NCBI GenBank assembly: GCA_036936605.1
Contig: JAUPFV010000001.1
Span: forward strand, 168,850,643 to 168,914,642
Direction: 5' to 3'
DNA: 64,000 bases
From: Limnanthes douglasii subsp. nivea
Lineage: Eukaryota > Streptophyta > Magnoliopsida > Brassicales > Limnanthaceae
Part shown: one piece after another, positions 1 to 10,414 of the stretch
Numbering within the stretch: position 1 is the first letter of the stretch
How the letters are laid out: each line of letters begins with the position of its first letter
Position numbers and translations under genes: made by a program
Notes under the pieces: generated by a model
Told to the model about the DNA's origin: nothing
What the model saw: the letters and a program-made list of their open reading frames with translations, nothing else
Database searches by the model: none

Positions 1-310
1 GTCGGGGTAATTATTACCAACCGGCGGTTGGGATACTACCCCACCGGTACTAAATTTTGGTACCGGCGGTGGAACACCAAATATTTGCCCCTTTTTATAT
101 AATGAATTTGAGTCTAGGTTCCCGTCGGGTGATCTTTTTTCACCCGACGGTTGACAAGTTCCCCGACGGTTGGATAATTTTCAACCGTCGGGGTGGGTAT
201 TAATTTTCCCTACATATTCTACTTGCCTTCACCCAACAAGTCAACAATCATCAACCGTCGGGTTAATAATTGTGACCCGACAGGGAAGTTGTCAACCGCC
301 GAGGTAGTGG
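1..310. repeat. Left CCGNCGGG motif cluster
   Basis: About ten copies of a short GC-rich motif, such as CAACCGTCGGGG, CACCCGACGGTTGAC and ACCGGCGGTGG, occur in both orientations in otherwise AT-rich DNA. A matching cluster lies at 2575-2815, on the other side of the PMD pseudogene. Paired, mixed-orientation short motifs resemble the subterminal repeats of some plant DNA transposons. The left end of any element lies outside the window, so no terminal inverted repeat can be checked. Confidence 0.7.
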
Positions 311-541
311 TTTTCATTTAGAACGTTGAATCACGTGTTATTGACTTATTTAGATTATGCGTACTCCATGATATCAGATTGAATGATGGAACTAATAATC
401 GTACTAACATATAATGTATAACAAATAACAAAGCGAGCGAAATAAAACACACATATATTAGACGATTTAGTGTTCAGTCCGTATTCCAAAACAAAACATA
501 ATCCAAAACAAAGCATAATCCAAACCACAAATTATCACCAT

Positions 542-2276
542 CTAAAACAACATACATATGAAGAAGGCAAATAGCATTATCAAAAGCCAAGGACTAGTGA
601 TCTCCAGCACCTTCCTTGCAAACGACACGAGCTCGTTAGTGGAGTCTTCTAACGGCCGAACATGATTAATCGTGTTCCCCACATCAACCGCAGAGCTCTC
701 GGTAATAATCTGAGGCGTGATGTTAAACCAGCCGTACCTCTTCATGTATTCCTTGTACTGGGGGATGATGTGTGACTATTCCTTTTCAAAGACCTCAAGT
801 ACCTATCAATCACGTACAGGTGCTCCCTCCACTTCGTCCAATGCCTACCATGCAGCGAATAACGAAAATGGTCTTCTTTTGAGAGACTGGTTCTAGCCAA
901 AATGGGGTCCATCGGCTTCTCTTAGATCCAACCAAACTGGCGCATCACTCGGTCCGGGTGATATGCCTCGCTAACCAGCATAAGGCGAATAGGGTTTCGA
1001 TACAACCCTATCGCCTGCTCCGCCCACACTTCACGGACATCCTCATAAGGTCGGAAAATCACCTACAAACAAACAACTACTCATACTCCATTTTGTATAT
1101 AATAGACAAATATTAATAAACGTAAACAAACTAACTTACATATGTCTCTCCTTGCGCCGCGAGGATGTCACGGTAGTACGGCTTCCCGCGAGCTAGTTAT
1201 ACCGGACCCTTTTGGGCAACCACGCCAACATTTTCGGATCGGTCGGGCTATAACCGCTATTCACCGCCGCTCGAAAGATAGGAAAGTGGTCACAGACCTA
1301 ACACTCCAACAAGGCCGAGAACCCAACCAAACTCTTCAAGGAGTGCTTTGAAATGCCTCCCAAGCGCTTGTACAACCGCACGAGTGCACAAGTACCCCAT
1401 GCGTACTCACCAAGACTCGTCAATTCCTCAAGGTGATGGAGAAAATTGCACTGGATGTTCTTTTGGCTCGTGTTGGTGAAGATGGTACACCCTAGGAAGA
1501 ACATGATGTATGCCCTAGTAGCCGCCTTCTTCATATCCGTAGTCAGGGCAGCATTGGAATCCAAATACTCCTCCGTGGAGAACATCATCCTTAGCCATCA
1601 GAGGCCGAATCCACTCCCGTCATGCGCCTCCATACCCTCCCGCACAACATATGCCAAAACTCCAAACAAGTCTGCATAACGTGCATATCTCGCATCTATC
1701 GAATCTGGCCTAAAGAAATCGATAATTCTCCCCTCAACCGGGAGACCATTAATCACGTACACGTCATCGAGCGTCAAAGTCATCTTCCCGAAGCAAAACT
1801 GGAAGCTGTTCGTCTCTTGGTGCCACCTCTCAATGGACACCTCGGCCAACTGTACATGGTTGTTGAACTTCGGTAGATAGCGCATCAGTGGGCAGAACGG
1901 TGTCTCTTCTAACAAAGCCCTCACCCCCAATTGTTTGCTAAGGTCCCACTGACCAAGCACACCATACTTCGGCTGGACCGTGATACCAGATCGCGACTGC
2001 AAAAAACAATCAAACATAAATATAATGTTAACAAAACAATTGAAGTAATAAAACATATAATTAATTCCGAAAATTGATAACTTACGTCGTCCTTAAATGT
2101 GTAGTACGCCTCATGTTGCGTATAGTCCGGGAATAGAAGGATGTTGTTTTGGGATAGAAATAGATTTTTTCATCCTTCCGGATCAGTTGGACGTCCTTTC
2201 GTACTGACCTCTCTTTGAGGTGGTAGCATGGGGACCTCCGTTTCCTTTTATGTCTCCTCCTCGTCAATAAGCGCAC
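542..2276 (-). pseudogene. Plant mobile domain (PMD, aminotransferase-like) pseudogene
   Basis: The minus strand encodes a PMD protein, a family found in the plant MAIL/MAIN proteins and in transposon-borne relatives. Recognisable blocks are QPKYGVLGQWDL, LPKFNNHVQLAEVSIERWH with MTLTLDDVYVINGLPVEGR (1998-1720), RAYIMFFLGCTIF with LGEYAWGTCALVRLYKRLG (1530-1360), HFPIFRAAVNSGY (about 1275) and YEDVREVWAEQA (about 1040). Two introns have good borders: 2085-1997 (GTAAGT to GCAG, phase 0) and 1139-1063 (GTAAGT to TTGTAG). The frame is broken by stops at 1598-1600 (TGA), 1298-1300 (TAG, where Trp is expected after LEC), near 1192 (TAG) and near 930 (TAA), and by a frameshift near 770. The 5' exon above 2170 is also out of frame. 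The domain is clear and the gene is surely dead. Whether it was a transposon gene or a host gene cannot be decided from this copy. Confidence 0.85.
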
Positions 2277-2574
2277 GTCGTTGACTATGGACCTCTCATG
2301 GATGAGAAGGCTGTACTACGCGCTCCCTTGTGGCATCATTTTTTTTTTATGTCGCAAGGAGCGTTCAGTATGGCCCGTGCGCACCCCACGCTCGGTCCTC
2401 TCCCCACGTTCGGGCCGATCAGCCTTTGACCGTCCACTACTTTCACCTTTTTTGGGCGGAGGGACTTCCCGTTCTCGCCTTGAGATTTTATTCGCCTTCT
2501 CTTTCTCTAGTTTAGGCGCTTCGTGCCCGCGGGAAGAAATAAAACAAAAAAGTTAGACACTTTGCAAAAATTTA

Positions 2575-2815
2575 CTACGTCTCCGCCAGGTGAACAATTT
2601 TCAACCGGCGGGATACAATATTAATTTCAAAATTCAATTTCGACCCCGTCGGGTCAATCCAGCCACACCGGATGGGGCTTAAGAACGTGAACATTTCCAG
2701 GTTGGCTACCCCGCCGGGTCAACCAGTTTACACCCGGCGGGGATGAAAAAATTTCTGCAAAAAAAAACATCGCCGCCGGTATGACTACTTCTCACCCGGC
2801 GGGGGGAACACGAAC
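2575..2815. repeat. Right CCGNCGGG motif cluster
   Basis: About eight copies of the same GC-rich motif as at 1-310 occur here in both orientations, for example CAACCGGCGGGA, CCCCGTCGGGTCAA, CCCCGCCGGGTCAACC and CACCCGGCGGGG. With the left cluster they bracket the PMD pseudogene. The motif core is often next to GTTGA or TCAAC, so the unit is longer than a simple CpG island word. Confidence 0.7.
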
Positions 2816-3566
2816 ATATCGAGAAAATCCATTGAAGACCTCAAACCAAAACTCAAAATCTACCGTAAAACACCAAATCAGTCACACAAATCTATCCTAG
2901 CATCAATATACAACTACAAACACCTAAATACACATGCTTCGCCTATTCTAACAACCAATGTAATTCAAAATCTTGAAAACTTAAGAAAAACGAAATATAA
3001 CAAAAAACAAGATTTAAAAGTAGAAACTTACTCTTTTCATTTTCCCATTGTTGTTCTTGAGTGAATATCGATCTACTAGAGTTCTTGAAGTTCGATTTTG
3101 GGGCTAATTTTGGAGGTTTGTAGAAGTGTAGAAAGGAGAAGGATACTTAGGGTTGGTTTAGATTTGTTTTTGTTTTGGAGATGGTTAGTGTTTAAGGTTA
3201 GGAGTCAGTAAAAATGAAGGGACTTAATAAATATAAAGATGAGGCTACTTAAAATATGTATTGATGTATGAGTATGATTAAAATTGGGGCCGCTTATCCA
3301 ACAAGGCCCTAATATAACCAAAACCATTTTAATATATGGACTTGACAAAATCCGATCAAATTTCGCAACTTTTTTTATTGCTATTATATTTTAGCTAAGC
3401 TACACGATAGAAGTAGATATTTTTTAAAAAAAAGAATTTGATGGTTAAGTTTAATTTTTTTTAACCAATACTAAAAATAATTGAATTTGTATATTTTATT
3501 TAAGTTTCAAAAATATTTAACAAAAAATGAATTAAAAAATAAAAAAAATCAGTGGAAAATGGCTTT
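2816..3566. other. Non-coding stretch upstream of the PMD pseudogene
   Basis: No convincing coding region. It would be the 5' flank or untranslated leader of the PMD gene read on the minus strand. From about 3200 onward it is plain AT-rich DNA. Confidence 0.5.
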
Positions 3567-3583
3567 TATATATATATATATAT
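3567..3583. repeat. (TA)n microsatellite
   Basis: A short run of TA dinucleotides, about eight units. Confidence 0.9.
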
Positions 3584-3739
3584 GATATATTTTAGAAAGG
3601 GTCTTGGCTAAAAACCCAAAGTTACCGTATTATAGAACATGACCAATATTAATAAAATATATTTATTTTTTAATTTATTTTCTGAGGAAACAATGCATCT
3701 TATGAGTAGAATCATTAAATATAATAACATCAACAAAAA

Positions 3740-3820
3740 GTTGATATGGCCGAGTTGGTCTAAGGCGCCACATTGAGGTTCCGCTCCGAAAGAGCGTGGT
3801 TTCAAATCCCACTGTCAACA
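3740..3820 (+). tRNA. tRNA-Leu-like sequence, anticodon GAG, probable pseudogene
   Basis: Eighty-one bases match the layout of plant cytosolic tRNA-Leu. The acceptor arms GTTGATA and TGTCAAC pair with one G-T. There is an A box (TGGCCGAGTTGG, 3747-3758), a long variable arm and a B box (GTTTCAAATCC). A T-run follows at about 3827, as for Pol III termination. The anticodon loop reads TTGAGGT, giving GAG at 3775-3777, where the normal plant gene has AAG (read as IAG). The anticodon stem CCACA/TCCGC has three mismatches and the T stem has one, so folding is doubtful. Best read as a decayed tRNA-Leu(AAG) copy. A functional GAG isoacceptor would be unusual in a eukaryote. Confidence 0.8.
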
Positions 3821-3912
3821 ATTATTGTTTTCTTTTCTCTCGTTTGGTGTTAGTGTGACTTTTATAAGACTCAGATTGTTTTATTTATAAGCTTTAAACT
3901 CTCTTTTTTATG

Positions 3913-4124
3913 TATTAGCATATGATCAATTTGGTTGGTAATTATATAATTACCAACCTATGGCTATGTATATCCTGGAATAATTGTATCACCTTAAAAA
4001 TGACAAGGTTTATTTGGTAATAGATGTATTAGTCATATGATGAATTTGTTTGGTAATCATATAGTTACCATTACCAACCTATGGCTATGTATATCCTTGA
4101 ATAATTGCATCACCTTAAAAATGA
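3913..4124. repeat. Direct tandem duplication, period about 114 bp
   Basis: Two copies share TATTAG, CATATGAT, TTGGTAAT and ACCAACCTATGGCTATG, and both end in CACCTTAAAAATGA. The first starts at 3913 and the second at 4027. The second copy has a small extra insertion (ATTACC) in its middle. No coding content. Confidence 0.85.
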
Positions 4125-4367
4125 GCAGTTATAATATAAAATTGAGTGAAGTCTAAGCCAATGACCAACCAACTAACTCACTTAAAGCAAATGAAGACTC
4201 AAAACTTGTAACAATGCTAAATAAATGTCTCATTTTGTCAAACTCCTACAACAAAAATTCCAAACATTAACTAACCGTGTTTACGATTTAGACCCTGCTG
4301 TTGCTATCATCCACTGTCCAATCAGCTCACCACGTATAAAAGACGTGCTCTCTTTTTACTCCTAATA

Positions 4368-4615
4368 CTCCCTCCGTCTCATAATATTAGTTGTTTAAGG
4401 TTTCTTCACTAATATTAAGAAAAATAATAATCACTTTGAAAGAATAAAAGAAAATAAATTTGATTGGTGGAGTTAATAACTTATGCATAAAGTTAACTAT
4501 TTTATTAGTTGAAAGTCGAATATATGTAATAATGCTGCATTGGAAAACGAGAACGACATATATTATGAGACAAAAAATCTCTTCTAGAAAGACACATATT
4601 ATGAGACAAAGGGAG
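4368..4615. mobile_element. Stowaway-type MITE
   Basis: The ends are the plant Stowaway (Tc1/mariner) inverted repeats: CTCCCTCCGTCTCATAATAT on the left and ATTATGAGACAAAGGGAG on the right. The element is flanked by TA on both sides (4366-4367 and 4616-4617). It is 248 bp long with no coding capacity, and depends on transposase supplied in trans. The right end is partly duplicated inside the element: a second TATTATGAGACAAAAAATCTC lies at about 4561, some 35 bp before the true terminus. Confidence 0.9.
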
Positions 4616-4624
4616 TATTTAGAA

Positions 4625-6400
4625 TACAAAGAGTTTTTCTTCTTTAAATCTGAATAAAGTTAACTTTATTTTTACGGAGCCAATAACCATATTTTGAATT
4701 TTGTTACCAACTTTACTGCATGCAAGTCTACATTTGTTTTTCTCCACTTGTGTTTAGTTTGGTAATCAATCAAGTCTAGTCTAAAGACTTACACTAACCA
4801 AACAAACTTAGTCAAGATTAGCTTCTAATCGCTTGTATAGTTGTATTGTTAGTTCGCCTAACTAAAAGCCTCTTTTCTATAAGCTATTAAGTCATCCTTT
4901 TCTATGTAATAAAATATTACTAATTTGGAAGATTTAGGTTAGTCATTCTTTTTTGTATTCATAAAATCGTTACAGTCATTAAATTAGATTGAAGTTGTTG
5001 AAACAAAAGTTGGAAGCGGAACCTAAATCGTAGACTAAAAGTCGAAAAACAGGATTTACCATATATCTTTAATATTTAACAGATTTATTTTTCACCATCC
5101 ATCACCACAACAGGAGGCCCTACGCAGTGCCAAACATTGAATAACCTACAATTTTAATATTTTAGTATTAATATTTAACTAACTCATTTATAATTATAAT
5201 CACTGTTTTTTCATCTGGCGAAATTATCCATTTTAATTATCAATGATATGTATCTTTTTCAAATATAAAATAATCAATATACTTTTAATTAGTTTTAAAA
5301 TTTATCTTAATTAGTTTTGAATAAATGTTTTTGAAATTGTAGTTATTTTTAATAGTAAATAAGTTACTTTTTTTTATATAATTAATCTACAAATATAATC
5401 CGTACTTTTTAGTTATCCTTTCAATGCTGTTGATATTTAATTTTAATTTTAATTTATTTTAAGATTTTAAGAATGTGAAAACAGTTGAAAATGTTATATT
5501 AACATTATAAAAAAAATTCAAAATAATTTTTTTAAATATTTTTTTTTAGAAGAGTCAATAAATAGTTATACAAAATTTAAAAAGAAATACAAAAATAATC
5601 GAAAAGATTCAAAGTTGATTAGTTTTTTTTTTTTAAAAATAACTATATTAAATTAAAAGAATTAACTAAAATAAATTTGCCTAACATATTCAATATAATA
5701 TAAAATATATATTTAATTAAATAATAAATTTAATTAAATAGATTTAATAAATATCCACTCTAACTAATTTTAAATGGAATGTAAATTAAAAAGATAATTT
5801 TGTATAAAAGGTACTGATTATAATTGTAACGAGTTGTTAAAATGCAACTTATTTAATACTAAATGGGTGAAGACTATATAATACTTATTAACCAATGCCA
5901 AAAACACCAGTTACCATTACATTTATTTTATTAATATTTATTTTTTTAATTATTAGTTTTAGCATAAATTTAGAAATTTAAAAGTAATATTTTAAAATGA
6001 ATGGCTAAATCAAATAAAAACGTTAATATTATATATTGATAATATATTTCACTAACAAAGAGTTGAAATAAACTTAAAAAAATTGACATAAAAAATTTAT
6101 TATCTATTTAAAAGTTATTATTTGATTTAAATTAATTTACCGCTTCCAATAACAAACTTATTTACTAATAACAACTTAAAATTTGATAAAATACGGAAAA
6201 TTATCTATTGATAAATTAATATTAAAAAATAAAGTTTGAAAATTTTATTCGTCCGACACTTAATGCTAACATTCCGTCATATGGTTGGTACTGGTCATTT
6301 TTGGTGATCGAATTTTATTTGAGGAGGTTTCATTTTGTCGTTTTGGTTATAGTTGAACTATTTTTAAATGACTTATCATCTAACATTTAGTATTTTCAAG
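4625..6400. other. AT-rich intergenic stretch
   Basis: Very AT-rich DNA with poly-A and poly-T tracts and many stops in all frames. I see no gene, element end or long repeat here. Confidence 0.6.
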
Positions 6401-6689
6401 TTAGTTTACGTATATTTTGTGTGTGTTTTTCTTCGGATTATGGCTCCAGGTCAGGGTTCGTGTGAGGGTGATGGTACACGCACAAAGAGAATCAAGAATC
6501 GAAAACAAAGGAAAATACCTCCAAACGCGAAGAAGTTTTATATCAAATTGTCTTTTCATCGGTTCGTATAGAATCATATTCACCTACATTACCACATTCT
6601 TCATCTGGTTCTACACCTCCTCTTACCGGGTCTACATCGTCCGTATTTTAGCCAAACTCTTGTTCATCTGATCAATGGTGGTCATGAGA

Positions 6690-7680
6690 TGACGTATTTC
6701 CAATCGGCCAAAAATGTGTTAAACTCGTTACCATCTTTAAACTTTTTTTCCTACTTACATTCTTGTTGATATGCGATTCACATAACATGTGAATTGCGCT
6801 CTAAAATAGTTTGTTTATCCTATTCATCAAAGCAAGTTCATGGTTCGTGATTATAACAGAAGACAACTCACAATCGTTATATCTATAACAATTTTCAAAC
6901 ATCCCAAAGTTTATTCGTAGTTGTCTTTCTTTTCTTTTTCCATGAAGGTGAATCCAATACAAAACGTTTTGTTGGTCGATGTTACCTCGACTACTTCTAA
7001 CAGATACATCCCGTATTTAATAACTGTGTATGTGATATCCATGATTAGCAACCAAGAAAATGTCTGTAGTAAATTGATGTTAACCGGGTGTGCAAAATAT
7101 AAATTGGTTATGATTTTGGATCCATCATTCACCACCTGAACCCAATATATGTATTTATGTATTTTTAATTTTGATAACTAGCATTGTATTTGTGACTAAC
7201 CACCATTTTCAACAAACCTTGTTCAGTGACGATGGTTGCATACGTGATAGATATTGGATGCATTATCCGAAGCGACCTTCTTTAAGGCACTAAATATTTG
7301 ACGCAGAGTTGTTCCGTTCATTGTCAAAATATAGACAAGCTCTTTTTTCTTTGGTTTTAACTTCGACCATTGGAAATATTTTTACATGTACCCTATTGGA
7401 TCATGGTTGGGCTTGCCGAAAAGGACACTTAAGGCCCAATTATCATCACCTTTAACTGGATTATCAACCAAATGAAAATGACAATTGATTTTTTTTGCTA
7501 CCGTACACCTTCTACTTATGATTGCACTCTTATACCGTAAAGTTAAATACACTGGATCACTCACATTTATAATATAATTTAGTTGTTCTTTCTCTTTTTC
7601 TCAATTTTCTAGATGATATCTTAAGTGATAATCCAAACGACTTGCCTTTTTTTACTCATTTGGTCATCGAATATAAGCTA
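6690..7680 (-). pseudogene. MULE/FAR1-type transposase pseudogene
   Basis: Read on the minus strand, this is a decayed MULE-family transposase of the FAR1-related type. In order it shows an N-terminal zinc-binding region (CHFHLV near 7470 and DDNWALSVLFGKPNHDP near 7420), an LRQIFSALKKV stretch near 7290, the DDE catalytic core start (LYFAHPVNINLL, then LLIMDITYTVIKYGMYLLEV with VTSTNKTFCIGFTFME, 7100-6930), an IITNHELALMN-like block near 6850 and an MLCESHINKNV-like CHxxH block near 6790. The aspartate in LLIMDITY is the expected first catalytic Asp. Frames change several times and stops interrupt the segments, so it is not functional. No terminal inverted repeats were found with certainty. 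Confidence 0.75.
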
Positions 7681-7845
7681 TACTATTTGTGAGTGAAAAT
7701 ATGGTGAGTGTCCTTCGTAACAACTAATATTTCATATTGGGTAACCTCCTACAATGCATATAAAGCAAACGAATCAATCAAGCATGGAAACCAGATTACT
7801 TAAAAACATTCCAACATGCATAAAGCAGAAGAAATGTCATAAAAC

Positions 7846-7952
7846 GCCATCCCCTAGTAGACAGGTTCACCTAGGTGTCATATGACTGATTGATAGACAA
7901 TTTAGCCACCATAAAAATTATACTTGGGCGAACCTGTCCACCAACGGATGGC
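7846..7952. repeat. Short inverted repeat (hairpin)
   Basis: Arms at 7846-7872 and 7926-7952 match at 21 of 27 positions, sharing GCCATCC and GACAGGTTC, and are separated by about 53 bases. It could be a small MITE or a hairpin transcript. No target-site duplication was recognised. Confidence 0.6.
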
Positions 7953-8060
7953 ACCTATGAGAGTCACTCCGCCATCATCATGGCATAAAATGTCATATTT
8001 TCTGTCATGATTGTGGTGAAGAACATTACAAGGTAAAAAGGCTATGCATCCTAATTAGAT

Positions 8061-8494
8061 AACGATTATTCTTCTAAAAGATCTCAAAACAACTACTATA
8101 ATATCTCAAACCCAACTATCGCATCTCTAAAATCAAAGCAAAACCATTTTGGAGCATAATGGATAAAGTTTACACTGATGACCACCAAATTTAAATTGAC
8201 ATTCGTGTTAACAAAACTATTTTGCATTTTGGAAAACTTCCTAAGACTAGCTATAATACACACTGTAAGAAAATAATAATAATATTTTTGATGATGTATA
8301 TTTTCTCTTGCAACGTGTATTATAAGTTAATATCAAGGACTTATGCAAAATATGACATAAATTTGTTAATAAGAGTGTCAATTTCAATTTGATGATCATT
8401 AGTATAAACTTTATCCATAAGACTCCATAGTTTTTCTTTGGTTTGAGAGATTATAGTAGTTGGATTTCAGAGTTTTTGGAAGAATAATATTGTT
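8061..8494. repeat. Long foldback (inverted repeat, arms about 200 bp)
   Basis: Two arms fold back almost without a gap. Outer ends are AACGATTATTCTTCTAAAAG against the complement of AGAATAATATTGTT. An internal match is GGATAAAGTTTACACTGATG against the complement of the block ending TAAACTTTATCC. The inner match is ATAATACACACTG/CACGTGTATTATA-like around a short AT loop near 8285. Arms differ by scattered substitutions. It is a foldback MITE or the joined termini of a MULE-like element. A transcript would give a long double-stranded RNA. Confidence 0.75.
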
Positions 8495-8659
8495 TGAGTG
8501 ATTATTTGAGATAGTATGAAAAACTAGTAACTGAAATATATTTCAAACAATAGCACAAATAAAAATAATAGTGTACCAAACATTTAAATCACCAACGATT
8601 CTCCACCATCAAGAAAAATTGATTGAGTAAATCGATTATGAATTTTGACCGAAGATTGT

Positions 8660-8780
8660 AAAAGAAGATTATAGAAGAACATCTTGTTTGAAAGATTATA
8701 GTAGTGATTGTACTAATTGTGTTTGAGGTATTTTGGAAGAACAATGTTGTTTGAGAGATGATTTGAGAGATAAACCAAGA
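8660..8780. repeat. Extra diverged copies of the foldback outer arm
   Basis: GATTATAGTAGT followed by TTTTGGAAGAACAATGTTGT and TTTGAGAGATGATTTGAGA repeats the outer part of the right foldback arm (8440-8515), in the same orientation. This suggests several insertions or partial duplications of the same family. Confidence 0.55.
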
Positions 8781-8895
8781 GATTGATAAGAAATAAATGA
8801 GTTTCTTCTCTATTTATAGAGAATTTTTTTTTTGTTTTTGCTTGAAAACGGATATACGTTTAGATCAAGGACTATTTAAATAAAAATAATTCATC

Positions 8896-8950
8896 AAAAC
8901 GAATATTTGTTTGGCTGTGGAAAATGGACAGCCAAACGAATATCCGATTT
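8896..8950. repeat. Near-perfect 23-bp stem hairpin
   Basis: Arms 8896-8918 and 8928-8950 pair at 20 of 23 positions, sharing CGTTTGGCTGT-type sequence, around the 9-base loop GGAAAATGG. Confidence 0.75.
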
Positions 8951-8966
8951 GCTAACTGCTAAGACT

Positions 8967-8985
8967 CCAATTGGCTATAAATATG
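8967..8985 (+). promoter_or_regulatory. CCAAT/TATA-like sequence without a gene
   Basis: The palindrome CCAATTGG is followed directly by CTATAAATATG. It looks like a core promoter, but no open reading frame follows, so it may be chance in AT-rich DNA. Confidence 0.25.
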
Positions 8986-9107
8986 ATGTTTTTTCTTCAT
9001 ATTTCTCACACCATCATTTTACTAGTACTAAACTTCAAATTATCCCCTGAATTGTTTTCCTCAATTTGTATTTTGGATGTCTCTAAAGAAAATTCTAAAA
9101 AAAATTT

Positions 9108-9605
9108 AAAAATATAGTTGAAAGAGTTAATAAACTATTATATGAAGGATTTATTGAACCCTGTCTGGCAGCATTGCACCTTGAACCATTTAATCATAAT
9201 ATTATCTAGCGAGTGTGCATTCCACACTCTCCAACTTGTTCGATAAAATATTATAACTACATTGGTCGACTAGTGTAGTGTATCCAATTACAATATAATA
9301 TCTAACATAAACTTTTAGTTGAAAGATCTAAAGATCCAATAAACTATTTAAAATATAGAATAGTTGAAAGATCTAAATATTCTAACAACTTTAAATATAT
9401 AGTTGAAAGATCTAATAAACCGTTTAAAAATCTGAATATGCAGTTAAAAAAAATCTAACATAAACTATTAGTTGAATGATCTAATATACTATTTAAAATA
9501 TCTAATAGTCAAAAAATCTAAAGATCCCAACAACTTTAAAAATATAGTTAAAAGATCTAATAAAATATTAGTTGAAAGAATCTAAATAACTATTTAAAAT
9601 ATATA
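9108..9605. repeat. Degenerate tandem repeat, AGTTGAAAGATCTAA core
   Basis: The word TAGTTGAAAGATCTAA and close variants recur at about 9108, 9316, 9362, 9401, 9469, 9545 and 9569, mixed with TAAACTATTTAAAATAT. Spacing is irregular (24-80 bp). Non-coding. Confidence 0.65.
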
Positions 9606-10410
9606 AATAAAATAATAAAAATAGCAAATATATTTCATTTATAATATACATACCTTAACTTATTTCATTTGATTAAATTACCGTATATAAATGTTTTGCT
9701 AATAAATGTATTATAAAATCTGGTAAACTGTTAAAAAAACGAGATTGGATTTGTTACATCGGTATTGCTGTCACAGCGTGATTTTGTCATGACGAGACGT
9801 ATTTAAATATAACGAGATGGAACATCTCTCCCGTTAATACCTCTAAATAGGTGCCATCAGTTAATGTCAATTTTGTATCTCTATCTTTTAAGATGTTTGA
9901 TATGGCTTAATATGCTACTCATATCGTCCCATTTTTCATAATGTTTTTAAAAAATATTTTTTTTCTTATTATAATTATCATTTTAGTATATCAATATAAA
10001 ATTTAAAATTTAAAATTTACCAAAAATCACATGCATCATAAAATATTCCAAAAATATCCCATGAGTATAAAAGCACAAAACCATGTTATTTCATTTTATT
10101 CTTTACGTTCACGATCTCTCTTTCTCTCTCTAAAATCTCAACTCTCAAATCTCTCAAATTACAGATTTATGCTACTAATTTTAGTGAATTATGAAATATT
10201 TTAACATAAAGCGTATACTAAATTAGGTTTTCAAGAAAAAATTATTCTATTTCCTTAAAGTTTTTACTTGATGTATTCGTAAATAACATGCATAGCCCAC
10301 GAACTATTCGTTTTTAGTTTTGATGATTCGTATATCTTTTTACGCTAACAACAATTCACTTAGTAACCAAGGAACGACTTGTGTACGTATTTGAAGGTTC
10401 TGGATGACTT
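9606..10410. other. AT-rich intergenic stretch
   Basis: No gene or element recognised. It contains a pyrimidine-rich run (CTCTCTTTCTCTCTC) near 10115. Confidence 0.5.
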
Positions 10411-10414
10411 TTTC

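Noticed and set aside
2281..2556. Open frame of about 90 codons on the plus strand
   Set aside because: It is antisense to the PMD gene and its upstream region, with no start context and no domain.
6368..6671. Overlapping frames of 60-84 codons on both strands
   Set aside because: They conflict with one another, have no recognisable motif and lie at the decayed end of the MULE remnant.
8967..8985. Promoter of a host gene
   Set aside because: The elements are well placed, but no coding sequence follows for more than 1 kb.
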